Origin: Deltaproteobacteria bacterium
GTDB taxonomy: Bacteria > Desulfobacterota > Desulfomonilia > UBA1062
Length of the DNA stretch: 43,129 nucleotides
Assembly (NCBI GenBank): GCA_015486075.1
Contig: WFSG01000014.1
Span: 1 to 43,129, forward strand
Direction: 5' to 3'
Positions 17,012 through 25,663 of the stretch are shown here, piece after piece. The position numbers and the translations under genes are program-made. The notes under the pieces were generated by a model that saw only the letters and a list, made by a program, of their open reading frames with translations, made no database searches and had not been told where the DNA came from. Positions within the stretch are counted from its first letter, which is position 1, and every line of letters starts with the position of its first letter.

Positions 17012-17857
17012 ATGTCCCTTGAGAAACAACTTCTTATATTTACCGACCTGGATGGAACCTTGCTTGACTACAACACGTATTCGATAGACGAGGCCAGGGA
17101 TGCACTGGAAGCCACTAGTAGTCTAAATATACCTGTCATTGCCATCACCAGCAAAACGCGTCATGAACTTGAAAATCAACCCTATACCAATGAATTTCTT
17201 GATATATTCGCTACAGAAAACGGAAGTGCCATATACATCTCCAAAAGAAATCCCCTGTGCAACCATGTAAAAGGAAAAGACATGGATAAGTATATCGTGT
17301 TACAAATCGGAGAATCATACAGGGATATACTGGCCAAAATAGACCGTGCGGAAAAAAAGACCGGGTTTAAGGTGAGAAAATTTTCCACCATGAGTGTCCG
17401 GGAGATATCGGAACTTTCGGGCCTTGATCTGAAGTCGGCAGGCCTGGCAAAGAAAAGGGAGTTCTCGGAGCCATTCGTTTACAAAGGGGAAGAAGAAGGC
17501 CTCAAGAGGTTCATAAAGGAACTAAGTCTCATGGGTCTTGAGTGTATAAAGGGGGGACGCTTCTACCACGTGGTAAGCAAGGGAAACAAGGGTCATGCCT
17601 TAAGGATCATCGAGGCTCTTTATAAGGATAACTACAGTGATACAAAATGGAAGACAATGGCATTGGGGGACAGTTACAACGACATACCATTGCTTGATGC
17701 TGTGGATATGCCCGTGCTTTTGCCCCGTACAGATGGAACATACATAGAGATCCCCAGAGAACTGGAGCAAAAAACAATCAAAGCAGACAAGCCAGGTCCA
17801 AGGGGCTGGGCCAGGGTGGTTATGGATCTGCTTAGAAAGGAAGGTTTTTATGGGTGA
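17012..17857 (+). CDS. Glucosyl/mannosyl-3-phosphoglycerate phosphatase (HAD superfamily)
   Basis: Removes phosphate from glucosyl- or mannosyl-3-phosphoglycerate to give the compatible solute. The 281-residue HAD protein has motif I TDLDGTLLDYNTYS (Asp12 nucleophile, Asp14), motif II ITSKTR, a C2-type cap, and motif IV MALGDSYNDIPLL. ATG 17012 was chosen because IFTDLDGTLLD then falls at the usual distance; its ribosome site is weak (AAGG very close to the ATG), and the frame stays open upstream to 16751 across tatA. The stop overlaps the next gene's start by 8 bases (ATGGGTGA), indicating tight coupling with the synthase. The sugar, glucose or mannose, cannot be settled from this protein alone. 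Confidence 0.9.
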   Translation: MSLEKQLLIFTDLDGTLLDYNTYSIDEARDALEATSSLNIPVIAITSKTRHELENQPYTNEFLDIFATENGSAIYISKRNPLCNHVKGKDMDKYIVLQIGESYRDILAKIDRAEKKTGFKVRKFSTMSVREISELSGLDLKSAGLAKKREFSEPFVYKGEEEGLKRFIKELSLMGLECIKGGRFYHVVSKGNKGHALRIIEALYKDNYSDTKWKTMALGDSYNDIPLLDAVDMPVLLPRTDGTYIEIPRELEQKTIKADKPGPRGWARVVMDLLRKEGFYG

Positions 17858-19070
17858 CTTTTTCCAGAACGGTTCAATATCCACGCTTCACCAAGTAGGC
17901 AAGGTGGACCTTGAGTACCTAGAGTCAAAAATAAGTAAGTACACGGCGTGGAGACCGGTTTCTCTTATACTTCCAAGCCTGTATTCCGAACTGGAGGGCG
18001 ATGCACTGCCACGCATTATAAACGAGCTCATGAGCGTGGGCTACATACACCGTATAGTGGTCGGCCTAGACAATGCAAACGAGGAGGAATTCAGACGTGC
18101 CCTTGATTTCTTTGCAATTCTACCGCAGGAAACAAAGGTTGTATGGAACAACAGCCCGGGCATGCAAAAAATATACTCCGAGCTATGGACAGAGGGCCTG
18201 CTCGATGTATCCGCTGGAAAGGGTAGAAACGTATGGATGTGTATTGGCTATATTCTGGCATGTAGGGATACCGAGGTCATAGCCCTTCATGACTGCGACA
18301 TCATGACCTATGAAAGGGTTTTACCTGCCAGGCTTATATATCCCTTGGTGGATCCAAACATGGAGTATGAGTATGCAAAAGGTTATTATGCCAGGGTAAC
18401 GAATAGACTGCACGGAAGGGCAACAAGGCTGTTTGTAACACCATTGGTAAGGGCGCTTAAGAACATAGTAGGACATCTTCCCTACCTCGCCTATCTAGAT
18501 TCCTTCAGGTATCCGCTTGCAGGGGAATTTGCCATGAAGGCGGGCCTGGCAATGGTAAACAGGATACCAGCCAACTGGGGATTGGAAATCGGGCTACTAG
18601 GCGAGGTGTACAGAAACTGCACACCAAGGAGGATATGCCAGGTGGACCTTTCCATAGACTACGAGCACAAGCACCAGGAACTCTCTGACGACGACCCAAC
18701 CAAGGGGCTCCTCAAGATGAGCATTGACATAGCCGCATCGCTTTTCTCCAACATTGCATCAGAGGGTGTATCGTTCTCTGAGGGTATGTTTAGGGCACTC
18801 AAGGTAACTTACCAAAGGATTGCCCAGGACACGGTACGCCTTTACGAGGATGATGCTGCTATAAACGGACTACTCTTCGACAGGCACGCAGAGGTCAAGG
18901 CAGTGGAGACGTTTACAAAGGGACTCGACATAGCAGGTCAGGCGTTCCTCAAGGATCCGCTGGGAGTACCGCCCATACCTAGCTGGGCCAGGGTAACCGC
19001 TGCCATACCATCCATATTCGACGACATCAAGGAAGTGGTAGAGGAGGACAACAGGCAATCACCCTCGTAA
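17850..19070 (+). CDS. Glucosyl-3-phosphoglycerate synthase-like glycosyltransferase (GT81 type)
   Basis: Transfers a hexose from a nucleotide sugar (UDP-glucose or GDP-mannose) to 3-phosphoglycerate. The 406-residue GT-A protein has the donor-binding GKGRNVWMCIGYILA (123-137), the metal-binding ALHDCDI with Asp148 and Asp150, the PLAGEFAM acceptor/catalytic region and NWGLEIGLLGEVY. These are marks of the GpgS/GT81 group, which also includes MpgS enzymes from some bacteria such as Rubrobacter. The start overlaps the phosphatase stop by 8 bases; phosphatase-first order is notable but seen in two-step solute operons. A rho-independent-like hairpin follows. Confidence is high for the family and moderate for glucose over mannose. 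Confidence 0.88.
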   Translation: MGDFFQNGSISTLHQVGKVDLEYLESKISKYTAWRPVSLILPSLYSELEGDALPRIINELMSVGYIHRIVVGLDNANEEEFRRALDFFAILPQETKVVWNNSPGMQKIYSELWTEGLLDVSAGKGRNVWMCIGYILACRDTEVIALHDCDIMTYERVLPARLIYPLVDPNMEYEYAKGYYARVTNRLHGRATRLFVTPLVRALKNIVGHLPYLAYLDSFRYPLAGEFAMKAGLAMVNRIPANWGLEIGLLGEVYRNCTPRRICQVDLSIDYEHKHQELSDDDPTKGLLKMSIDIAASLFSNIASEGVSFSEGMFRALKVTYQRIAQDTVRLYEDDAAINGLLFDRHAEVKAVETFTKGLDIAGQAFLKDPLGVPPIPSWARVTAAIPSIFDDIKEVVEEDNRQSPS

Positions 19071-19078
19071 AGGGCCTT

Positions 19079-19120
19079 GCAAGGTATGAGTTTCTAAAGA
19101 CACCTTGCCACAAATTTTTT
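19079..19120 (+). terminator. Terminator of the compatible-solute operon
   Basis: GCAAGGT at 19079-19085 pairs perfectly with ACCTTGC at 19102-19108, and a six-T run follows at 19115-19120. The hairpin starts 8 bases after the synthase stop. The six-base gap between stem and T run makes it slightly off the classic form. Confidence 0.5.
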
Positions 19121-19222
19121 ATACCAGGAGACCTAGAAGTAAAGTGGAAAGATATGAACGTTTGATTATACTATATGGTCCATGCCAGGAAGTCCTCAAC
19201 ACCTCGGCCGGGGGACCCACCA

Positions 19223-20737
19223 ATGATTAAGACCGACGTGATTATCATTGGTGGCGGAGCCACTGGTTGTGGCATTGCAAGGGACCTTGCCCTGAGAGGC
19301 ATACCTCACTATCTGGTAGAAAAGGGAGATTTTGCAGCAGGGGCCACCGGGGCCTGCCATGGGCTCCTTCATTCAGGTGCCAGATATGCAGTTACAGACC
19401 CAGAGGCCGCAGAGGAATGCATCACCGAGAACATGATACTGAGAAAGATAGCAAGCAAGTGCGTTGAGCAGACAGGTGGACTCTTTGTACGCCTACCCGG
19501 TGACTCCAAGAGGTACAGGGACAGGTTCCTCAAGTGTTGCGATGATGTGGGCATACCGACCGAGGTACTCTCACCTACAAGAGCACTTGAACTCGTGGAG
19601 AACCTGAACCCAACCATAGAAGAGGCCATCATGGTGCCTGATTGTTCCATCGATCCATTCAGGCTGTGCATGCTGAATGCCCTATCCTCAAGGCATAGGG
19701 GTGGGGGTGTGCTCACGCATCACAGGGTAACCCAGATACTTAAGGAAAAGGGGACTTGCGTAGGCGTAAGGGCTGAGGACACGTTCACGGGACAAAAAAA
19801 GGAGATAAGGGCAAGACTTATAGTCAATGCCACTGGTGCATGGGCAGACAGGGTGGCCTCCATGGCCGGATCTAGTGTGCCTATGACGCTTGCAAAGGGT
19901 AGCCTCATAGTGTCTAACCACAGGCTAACGAACATGGTGATAAATAGGCTCAGGCCACCATCTGACGGAGATATCATAGTGCCTAACGAGGCCGTGTGCC
20001 TAGCAGGTACCACGTCTATAAATGTGAAGGATCCTGAAAACATATCTGTCGAGCACCATGAGGTTGACCTAATCACTACCGAGATAGAGCACATGGTACC
20101 AAAGTTCGGGTCCACAAGGATGATAAGGGCATACTGCGGGGTCAGGCCACTCCTAAAGGCAGACATAGGTGATAGCAGGGCAATATCCAGAGGATTCAGG
20201 ATAATAGACCACGAAAATGGAATGCTGAGCATAGTGGGCGGCAAGCTCAGCACGTACAGGCTCATGGCAGAAAAGATGTGCGATCTGATCTGTGACAGGT
20301 TTGGCAAGAAGGCCACCTGTACAACTGCAGAGGTACCCCTTGACGGCCAAGATGAATTAACAGGCTATCCACTTTCCAAGAGGCTCAAGAAAATGGATGA
20401 AATAGTGTGCGAGTGCGAACTGGTCACAAGGCAAAATATTGAAAACGTAATAAACAGGATTGGCCCGAGGCACCTTGAGGACATACAGCATAGGACCAGG
20501 CTCGGCATGGGACCGTGCCAGGGGGGCTATTGCACGTACAGGGCACTCGGCATAATGCAGGAGGGAGGGAGGATAAGCTCTGAAGAATCCATTGACATAC
20601 TAAAATCCTTCCTACAGAGACGTTTCAAGGGAATTAAGCCAACGCTATGGGGTGATCAGCTCAGGGAGGAGCAGCTCATAGAAAGCATATACGTTGGGAT
20701 ATTGAACCTAGGTTCCTTCAGGAGATGGAGAAGGTAG
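19223..20737 (+). CDS. glpA: Anaerobic glycerol-3-phosphate dehydrogenase subunit A
   Basis: FAD-bearing catalytic subunit of the membrane-associated GlpABC complex; oxidises glycerol 3-phosphate to dihydroxyacetone phosphate. The protein (504 residues) begins KTDVIIIGGGATGCGIARDLA, has the GlpD-like substrate domain (HSGARYAV, CGVRPL, GGKLSTYR) and a C-terminal BFD-like cysteine region with VCECELVTRQ and GMGPCQGGYCTYRA that should hold an iron-sulfur cluster. An upstream ATG at 19175 is in frame, but family alignment and GGGGGA at 19210-19215 favour ATG 19223. The end overlaps the largest form of glpB. The shape glpA-glpB-glpC matches the enterobacterial operon order. Confidence 0.94.
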   Translation: MIKTDVIIIGGGATGCGIARDLALRGIPHYLVEKGDFAAGATGACHGLLHSGARYAVTDPEAAEECITENMILRKIASKCVEQTGGLFVRLPGDSKRYRDRFLKCCDDVGIPTEVLSPTRALELVENLNPTIEEAIMVPDCSIDPFRLCMLNALSSRHRGGGVLTHHRVTQILKEKGTCVGVRAEDTFTGQKKEIRARLIVNATGAWADRVASMAGSSVPMTLAKGSLIVSNHRLTNMVINRLRPPSDGDIIVPNEAVCLAGTTSINVKDPENISVEHHEVDLITTEIEHMVPKFGSTRMIRAYCGVRPLLKADIGDSRAISRGFRIIDHENGMLSIVGGKLSTYRLMAEKMCDLICDRFGKKATCTTAEVPLDGQDELTGYPLSKRLKKMDEIVCECELVTRQNIENVINRIGPRHLEDIQHRTRLGMGPCQGGYCTYRALGIMQEGGRISSEESIDILKSFLQRRFKGIKPTLWGDQLREEQLIESIYVGILNLGSFRRWRR

Positions 20738-20739
20738 AT

Positions 20740-21927
20740 ATGTACGATGCAGTCATCATAGGTGGAGGCATATCAGGACTAATGGCATCCTTATGGCTAG
20801 CCACCAAGGGCAGGCGTGTCGCCGTTGTATCAAAAGGCGATCCCATGTGTTGTCTCTCTACAGGATGCATTGATGTCTTAGGCCACACAGACTCCCCGCT
20901 CAAGGATATGAAGAAACTGCCATCAAGCCACCCTTACCGCATGATCGGGCAGGATGCAGTTGAAGAATCCCTTATTTTCTTCAAGGAGATCATGGAAACC
21001 GTGGGGCTAAACTATACAGGCGACCCTTCGAGAAACACCGAGATTCTCACACCTATAGGAACGACCAAGACTACCTGCTTCGTGCCAACTACAATGCAGG
21101 TCTCCTTCGATCTGGAAGAAGAGTACATACACGTAATATCCTTTAAAGGCCTCAAGGATTTCTACCCAAGCTACATAATATCAAGAAAAAAAAATGCCAG
21201 CTTCAGCATATTTGACATGGATGTCTACAATACAATGGGACTAGCTCACGCCTTTGAAGAAAAGGCGTTCCTCGGCAGGTTCATAAGGATGATCAGAGAC
21301 CTGGAGGTACCCAATGCCAAGATAGCAATACCTGCTGTACTGGGATTGAGATCACCCGGAAGGATAACAGAGGAAATCCGCATGGAAACCGAAAGAGATA
21401 TATTCGAGATCCCTACCCTACCACCCTCGATACCTGGACTCAGGTTGTTCAGAGGACTGAAGAAAGCATTTTTCGAGAAAGGCGGTCATATTTATTGGGG
21501 CAAGGAGATCGCAAGCATTGAGAAATCAGGTAACAAGATAGAGGCAATCACGCTTGCCGGTGAAGGCAAACCAACCCGGGTGCACGGAAAGGCATTCCTA
21601 TTGGCAACAGGGTCATTTATAAGTGGGGGACTTTACGCAACCAGGGAATCCAAGGCCTATGAGACCGTATTTGATCTCCCTGTTTACATGCCGGACAAGC
21701 GGCACAAGTGGTTCAACGATGATTTCTTTAAGACCGGGCATCCCATAGAGAGAGCAGGTATACAGGCTACAGAATCTCTCAGGCCAAAAGATAGTGAATA
21801 TGAGAATCTCTTTGTAAGCGGCAGTATACTAGCATTCTCTGAGATAATGAAGTATCAATGTGGCCATGGCCTTGGAATCTCAACGGGTGTTACAGCAGCC
21901 AAACACATGGATGGATATCTCAAATGA
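20740..21927 (+). CDS. glpB: Anaerobic glycerol-3-phosphate dehydrogenase subunit B
   Basis: Flavin-binding subunit thought to pass electrons from GlpA to the GlpC anchor. The N-terminus MYDAVIIGGGISGLMASLWLA is a flavin-binding fold, followed by weakly conserved sequence and the C-terminal NLFVSGSILAFSEIMKYQCGHG, typical of GlpB. The frame also opens at ATG 20725, but that start lies inside glpA and the GGAGAAGG at 20727-20734 sits five bases before ATG 20740, which also matches the family start. Length is 395 residues. Its stop overlaps the glpC start as ATGA. Confidence 0.9.
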   Translation: MYDAVIIGGGISGLMASLWLATKGRRVAVVSKGDPMCCLSTGCIDVLGHTDSPLKDMKKLPSSHPYRMIGQDAVEESLIFFKEIMETVGLNYTGDPSRNTEILTPIGTTKTTCFVPTTMQVSFDLEEEYIHVISFKGLKDFYPSYIISRKKNASFSIFDMDVYNTMGLAHAFEEKAFLGRFIRMIRDLEVPNAKIAIPAVLGLRSPGRITEEIRMETERDIFEIPTLPPSIPGLRLFRGLKKAFFEKGGHIYWGKEIASIEKSGNKIEAITLAGEGKPTRVHGKAFLLATGSFISGGLYATRESKAYETVFDLPVYMPDKRHKWFNDDFFKTGHPIERAGIQATESLRPKDSEYENLFVSGSILAFSEIMKYQCGHGLGISTGVTAAKHMDGYLK

Positions 21928-23150
21928 TGTTCGAGCACTGCATAAGATGCAATATATGCACTGAAAACTGCCCTGTCTTCAGGGTTAACAAGAAATTCCC
22001 TGGACCAAAGCAGGCTGGACCGGATGCTCAGCGTTTCCGTCTGGACGGAGAAGAGTCCGTGGATAGCTGGGTCGAGCTGTGCCTGCAGTGTAAACGCTGC
22101 GAGGTTGCGTGTCCCTACGGGGTAAACGTATCTGAAATCATACTCAAGGCCCAGATAAAGTATAGGCAGGAACACAAGAAACCTATCACTTCTATTATAT
22201 TCGCCAACACCTACTACATGGGATTAATCAACTCGCAGCTTGCGCCCGCGGTAAACAGGATAAGCCAGCTAGGGCTTGGCAAAACAATAGCACGAGCCAT
22301 AGGCATATCCACCAAATTACCGCTACCCCAATACCGTGTGCTAACCCTTTCCAAGAGTCGTTCAAAGGTGGGTAAAGGCGAGAGAAAGGTCGCATTCTTC
22401 TACGGATGCTATCTGAATTTCAACAGGCCAGACCTAGGAAGGACAATCAGGGATCTGTTGGCCAGGATGGGCATTGAGGTTGTACTTCCCAAGCAGGTAT
22501 GTTGCGGCCTGCCTGCCCTGGGTAATGGAGACATAGAAACGGCAAGAAGATTTGCAACAAAGAATGCAACGATTCTATCCGAATATATCGATAAGGGCTA
22601 TTCGGTGGTGTATGCCTGTACGTCCTGTGGGCTTGCGCTCACAAGGGACTATCCCGGTATACTAGATGTACCGAACGGGAAAAAAGTGGCAGAGAATACC
22701 TATAACGTGCATGAGTACATACTGAAATTGATCGAGGAAGGGAATGTAAAACCAAACTTTGGCAAGGTTAACATGAAGATCGCATATCACATACCGTGCC
22801 ACCTTAAGGCTATAGGTATTGGCTACCCAGCGGCCAGCTTATTCTCCATGATACCAGGGCTAACATACCATGTCCTGGATGACAACTGCTGTGGCCTTGC
22901 AGGTAGTTACGGCTTCAAGACAAAGAACGAGGAGACATCAAACGAACTAGGTAGAATTGCATCCGCGTCCATACTTTCACTGGAACCGGATGCACTTGTT
23001 ACGGATTGCGGTGCCTGCAAGATGCAACTGGGACACCTGACTGGATTAAAGACCCTTGACCCAGCCGAGGTTATAAATGCATCCTTCAATGGGCATTATA
23101 AACCAACAGAGGTCTCGACAAGGCAAGCGGTGCCTGAAAGTAAGACTTAA
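21924..23150 (+). CDS. glpC: Anaerobic glycerol-3-phosphate dehydrogenase subunit C
   Basis: Iron-sulfur subunit that anchors GlpAB to the membrane and feeds quinone. The 408-residue protein has two [4Fe-4S] motifs near its start (CIRCNICTENCP and CLQCKRCEVACPYG) and two CCG domains later (VCCGLPALGNGD with YACTSCG, and NCCGLAGSYG with DCGACKMQL), the heterodisulfide-reductase-type layout. The open frame extends 22 codons into glpB but the ATGA overlap at 21924 is the natural start; an ATG directly after it at 21927 is equally possible. Transketolase follows after 69 bases. A TTGACA at 23154-23159 in that gap has no good -10. Confidence 0.93.
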   Translation: MMFEHCIRCNICTENCPVFRVNKKFPGPKQAGPDAQRFRLDGEESVDSWVELCLQCKRCEVACPYGVNVSEIILKAQIKYRQEHKKPITSIIFANTYYMGLINSQLAPAVNRISQLGLGKTIARAIGISTKLPLPQYRVLTLSKSRSKVGKGERKVAFFYGCYLNFNRPDLGRTIRDLLARMGIEVVLPKQVCCGLPALGNGDIETARRFATKNATILSEYIDKGYSVVYACTSCGLALTRDYPGILDVPNGKKVAENTYNVHEYILKLIEEGNVKPNFGKVNMKIAYHIPCHLKAIGIGYPAASLFSMIPGLTYHVLDDNCCGLAGSYGFKTKNEETSNELGRIASASILSLEPDALVTDCGACKMQLGHLTGLKTLDPAEVINASFNGHYKPTEVSTRQAVPESKT

Positions 23151-23219
23151 TTCTTGACACAGCGGGTCATAATAATCGATGAATAGGTACATGTGTAAGA
23201 ACAACTCAGGGAGTATCTT

Positions 23220-25094
23220 ATGATTAAAGAACTGACAAAGGATCTACTAAAAAAAATAAAGGAGAATGCAGATAGGTCAAGAGGGGATATACTGGCAATG
23301 ACTTACCTTGCAGGTTCAGGCCATCCCGGTGGTTCGCTCTCTTCCATAGACATATACTCCGTGCTATACAACGTGGTGGACATGGACCAGGACAAGGTCA
23401 TAGTATCCCACGGACACACATCCCCTGGTGTTTACTCGGCCCTTGCCAGGGCTGGCATGTTTGATCCACTCGCTCCTATAAAAGGATTCAGAAGGGTTGG
23501 AAGCGTTTTCGAGGGTCACGTGGAGCCATCCGTACCCGGTGTGGTATGGGGTACTGGTAATCTTGGCCAGGGGTTGAGCGTTGCTGCTGGTTACGCCATC
23601 GCCGCGAGGCTAAGGAAGATAGATATGGACTGCTTCGTTGTCATGGGTGACGGTGAGCAGCAGAAAGGGCAAGTATCCGAGGCAAGGAGATTCATAAAGA
23701 AATACTCGCTCAACAACATCACGGTTATAATTGACAACAACAGGCTTCAGATATCCGGGGACAGGGAAAAAATCATGCCACAGAATCTAGAGGCCGAGTA
23801 CAAGGATGCGGGTTTCAGGGTAATAGAGATCGACGGTCATAACCACGAGGAGATCTACAGGGCAATAAAGACTGCAACAGGTGATGGAGAAAGCCCTTAC
23901 GCTATTATTGCCAACACCATAATGGGGAAGGGTATAAGTTTCATGGAAGGAAAGGCCACGTACCATGGAAGAGCATTAAAAGAAGATGAAATGGAGCTGG
24001 CATTAAAGCAAGCATCGCTGGACTGGCCCCTTGAGGATCTGAAGGCATTAAGGGAAGAACCAACAACAAAGGAGTTCCAGTGGAAGGGCTGGGACTATCC
24101 AAGGGTAAGGCCTGGAGAACCAAGAACGTATGACAAGGATGTACTCACTGATAACAGATCCGCCTTTGGCGCTGCACTGGTTGACGTAGCAAAGGTAAAC
24201 CAGGGTGTACCCTTTGCCGTCTTCGACTGCGACTTAGCTGGTTCTGTTAAGACCGGCACATACTCAAGCGAATTCCCGGATAGGTTTTTCGAGGCAGGTA
24301 TATCAGAGCATAACACAGCTGTCATGGCAGGGGTTGTATCAACACAGCAGGTTGTAAGCATATTCGCCGATTTCGGCATGTTTGGAATAGACGAAACCTA
24401 TAACCAACAAAGGCTGAACGCAATAAACAGGGCACATCTGAAACTGATATGCACCCACCTTGGCGTGGACGTGGGGGAGGACGGCAAGACCCATCAATGT
24501 ATAGACTACTTGGGACTCATGAGAAATCTCCCTGGTTTCAAGGTAGTAATACCCATTGATCCTAACGAGACCGATTTGGCCACCAGGTGGGCACTCTCAT
24601 CTCCAGGAAACTGCCTCATTGGCATGGGCCGCTCAAAGGTACCCGTGGTAACAGACCATAAAGGAAACTTATTCTTCAAGGACAAGGAATTCATTTACGG
24701 CAAGGCATACCACCTAAGGCACGGCGACAAGGCTACTCTCTTCAGCCTTGGTGCAATGAGTAGCCCTGCCATAAAGGCCTGGGAAATACTACTGTCAAGA
24801 GGTATAGATATAGATGTGATAGGTATATCCTGCCCCTTCGAGATAGATCCGTCATTGCTTGTAAAGGCACAAATGAAAGGTGTGGCCTTTGTTGTAGAGG
24901 ATCACCTTGAGATAACAGGTCTTGCATCCAGTATAGCCTATACAGCCTCCACGAATAGTATATCTATAGAACTGGTCCCAATGGGTGTAAGGGGGTTCCC
25001 TCCATCAGGACCTTCCGCTGCATGCATGAAGTACTATGGCCTTGACCCGGAAGGTATTGCGGACAGGATCTCCGAGGTACTTAATAAAAGGTAG
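23220..25094 (+). CDS. tkt: Transketolase
   Basis: Thiamine-diphosphate enzyme of the non-oxidative pentose phosphate pathway that moves two-carbon ketol units. In one 624-residue chain it has the N-terminal cofactor domain (SGHPGGSLSSID; MGDGEQQKGQ through IIDNNRLQ, the GDG-x25-NN motif), the pyrimidine-binding domain with the catalytic glutamate in AGISEHNTAVMAG, and a C-terminal domain. The tight N-terminal domain resembles the short or split transketolases of archaea and anaerobes. The ATG follows GGGAG at about nine bases. Placement between glpABC and a sugar kinase suggests pentose or polyol metabolism. A relative acting on another ketose cannot be excluded. Confidence 0.9.
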   Translation: MIKELTKDLLKKIKENADRSRGDILAMTYLAGSGHPGGSLSSIDIYSVLYNVVDMDQDKVIVSHGHTSPGVYSALARAGMFDPLAPIKGFRRVGSVFEGHVEPSVPGVVWGTGNLGQGLSVAAGYAIAARLRKIDMDCFVVMGDGEQQKGQVSEARRFIKKYSLNNITVIIDNNRLQISGDREKIMPQNLEAEYKDAGFRVIEIDGHNHEEIYRAIKTATGDGESPYAIIANTIMGKGISFMEGKATYHGRALKEDEMELALKQASLDWPLEDLKALREEPTTKEFQWKGWDYPRVRPGEPRTYDKDVLTDNRSAFGAALVDVAKVNQGVPFAVFDCDLAGSVKTGTYSSEFPDRFFEAGISEHNTAVMAGVVSTQQVVSIFADFGMFGIDETYNQQRLNAINRAHLKLICTHLGVDVGEDGKTHQCIDYLGLMRNLPGFKVVIPIDPNETDLATRWALSSPGNCLIGMGRSKVPVVTDHKGNLFFKDKEFIYGKAYHLRHGDKATLFSLGAMSSPAIKAWEILLSRGIDIDVIGISCPFEIDPSLLVKAQMKGVAFVVEDHLEITGLASSIAYTASTNSISIELVPMGVRGFPPSGPSAACMKYYGLDPEGIADRISEVLNKR

Positions 25095-25107
25095 GAAAGG
25101 AGATTGC

Positions 25108-25443
25108 ATGAGACGTCTCGTAATTATCTTGTGTATAGCTGGCATCGGGTTCTATACGCTGGCTTTACCTAGCAATGCAAGGGCAGATGGTTCCTCACTG
25201 CAGATCATATTCGAGGATACCTTGTGGGGAATGGGAATAGGTGCCCTTGTGGGTGCAGCTAGCCTAGCGTTTGTGAATGAGCCAAGTGACCATATGGACA
25301 GAATACTCCAAGGCGCAAGCATAGGCATTATCGGAGGGGTCTGCTTTGGCTTTTACGAGGTATCACCCATGTTTTACTCCATGAAAGACCCACATACTGG
25401 GAAACGGATATATGTAATGGGCGTCAATATACAATTAAAGTAA
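25108..25443 (+). CDS. Small exported protein with glycine-rich membrane segments
   Basis: No known function is recognised. The 111-residue product has a signal peptide (RRLVIILCIAGIGFYTLAL, likely cut after the Ala-Arg-Ala near residue 26), then two small-residue hydrophobic stretches (about 38-56, GMGIGALVGAASLAF, and 68-84, GASIGIIGGVCFGFYE), like glycine-zipper proteins, and a strand-rich tail with YVMGVNIQLK. It could be a periplasmic or outer-membrane-associated lipid-facing protein. The start has GGAAAGGAG at seven bases. It begins 13 bases after the transketolase and is probably co-transcribed, but no functional link is evident. Confidence 0.75.
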   Translation: MRRLVIILCIAGIGFYTLALPSNARADGSSLQIIFEDTLWGMGIGALVGAASLAFVNEPSDHMDRILQGASIGIIGGVCFGFYEVSPMFYSMKDPHTGKRIYVMGVNIQLK

Positions 25444-25538
25444 TGCACCTGTAAGATTGAGGCCATAACATCCTTAGATAATTGAAGTTTAATTACTCTT
25501 GTCTAATTGTTTGCCCGTGAGAATGAATTGCCTATATG

Positions 25539-25562
25539 CTTGAAAGACTTGATGCTTTCAAG
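25539..25562. promoter_or_regulatory. Perfect 8-bp inverted repeat in the gap before the saccharopine-dehydrogenase-like gene
   Basis: CTTGAAAG-ACTTGATG-CTTTCAAG, perfect arms with an eight-base loop, in a 220-bp gap (25444-25663). There is no T run after it, so it may be an operator or RNA hairpin and not a terminator. A TATACT near 25603 might be a -10 but lacks a -35. Nothing else is seen in the gap. Confidence 0.4.
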
Positions 25563-25663
25563 TAGCTGTTGTAAGGGAAAGATCGGTCAGGTTTTTCCAA
25601 GTATACTAAGCGGATCCTTTGCCAGGGCATGTACATCAAACACTAGTTAAAGGGGAGGTACTT

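Noticed and set aside
19175-19222. Upstream in-frame ATG for glpA at 19175
   Set aside because: It would add 16 residues (HARKSSTPRPGDPP) foreign to the family before the FAD motif; the later ATG has a better placed purine-rich site.
23154-23182. TTGACA in front of the transketolase gene
   Set aside because: No acceptable -10 hexamer at 16 to 18 bases. It may be chance in the glpC-tkt gap.
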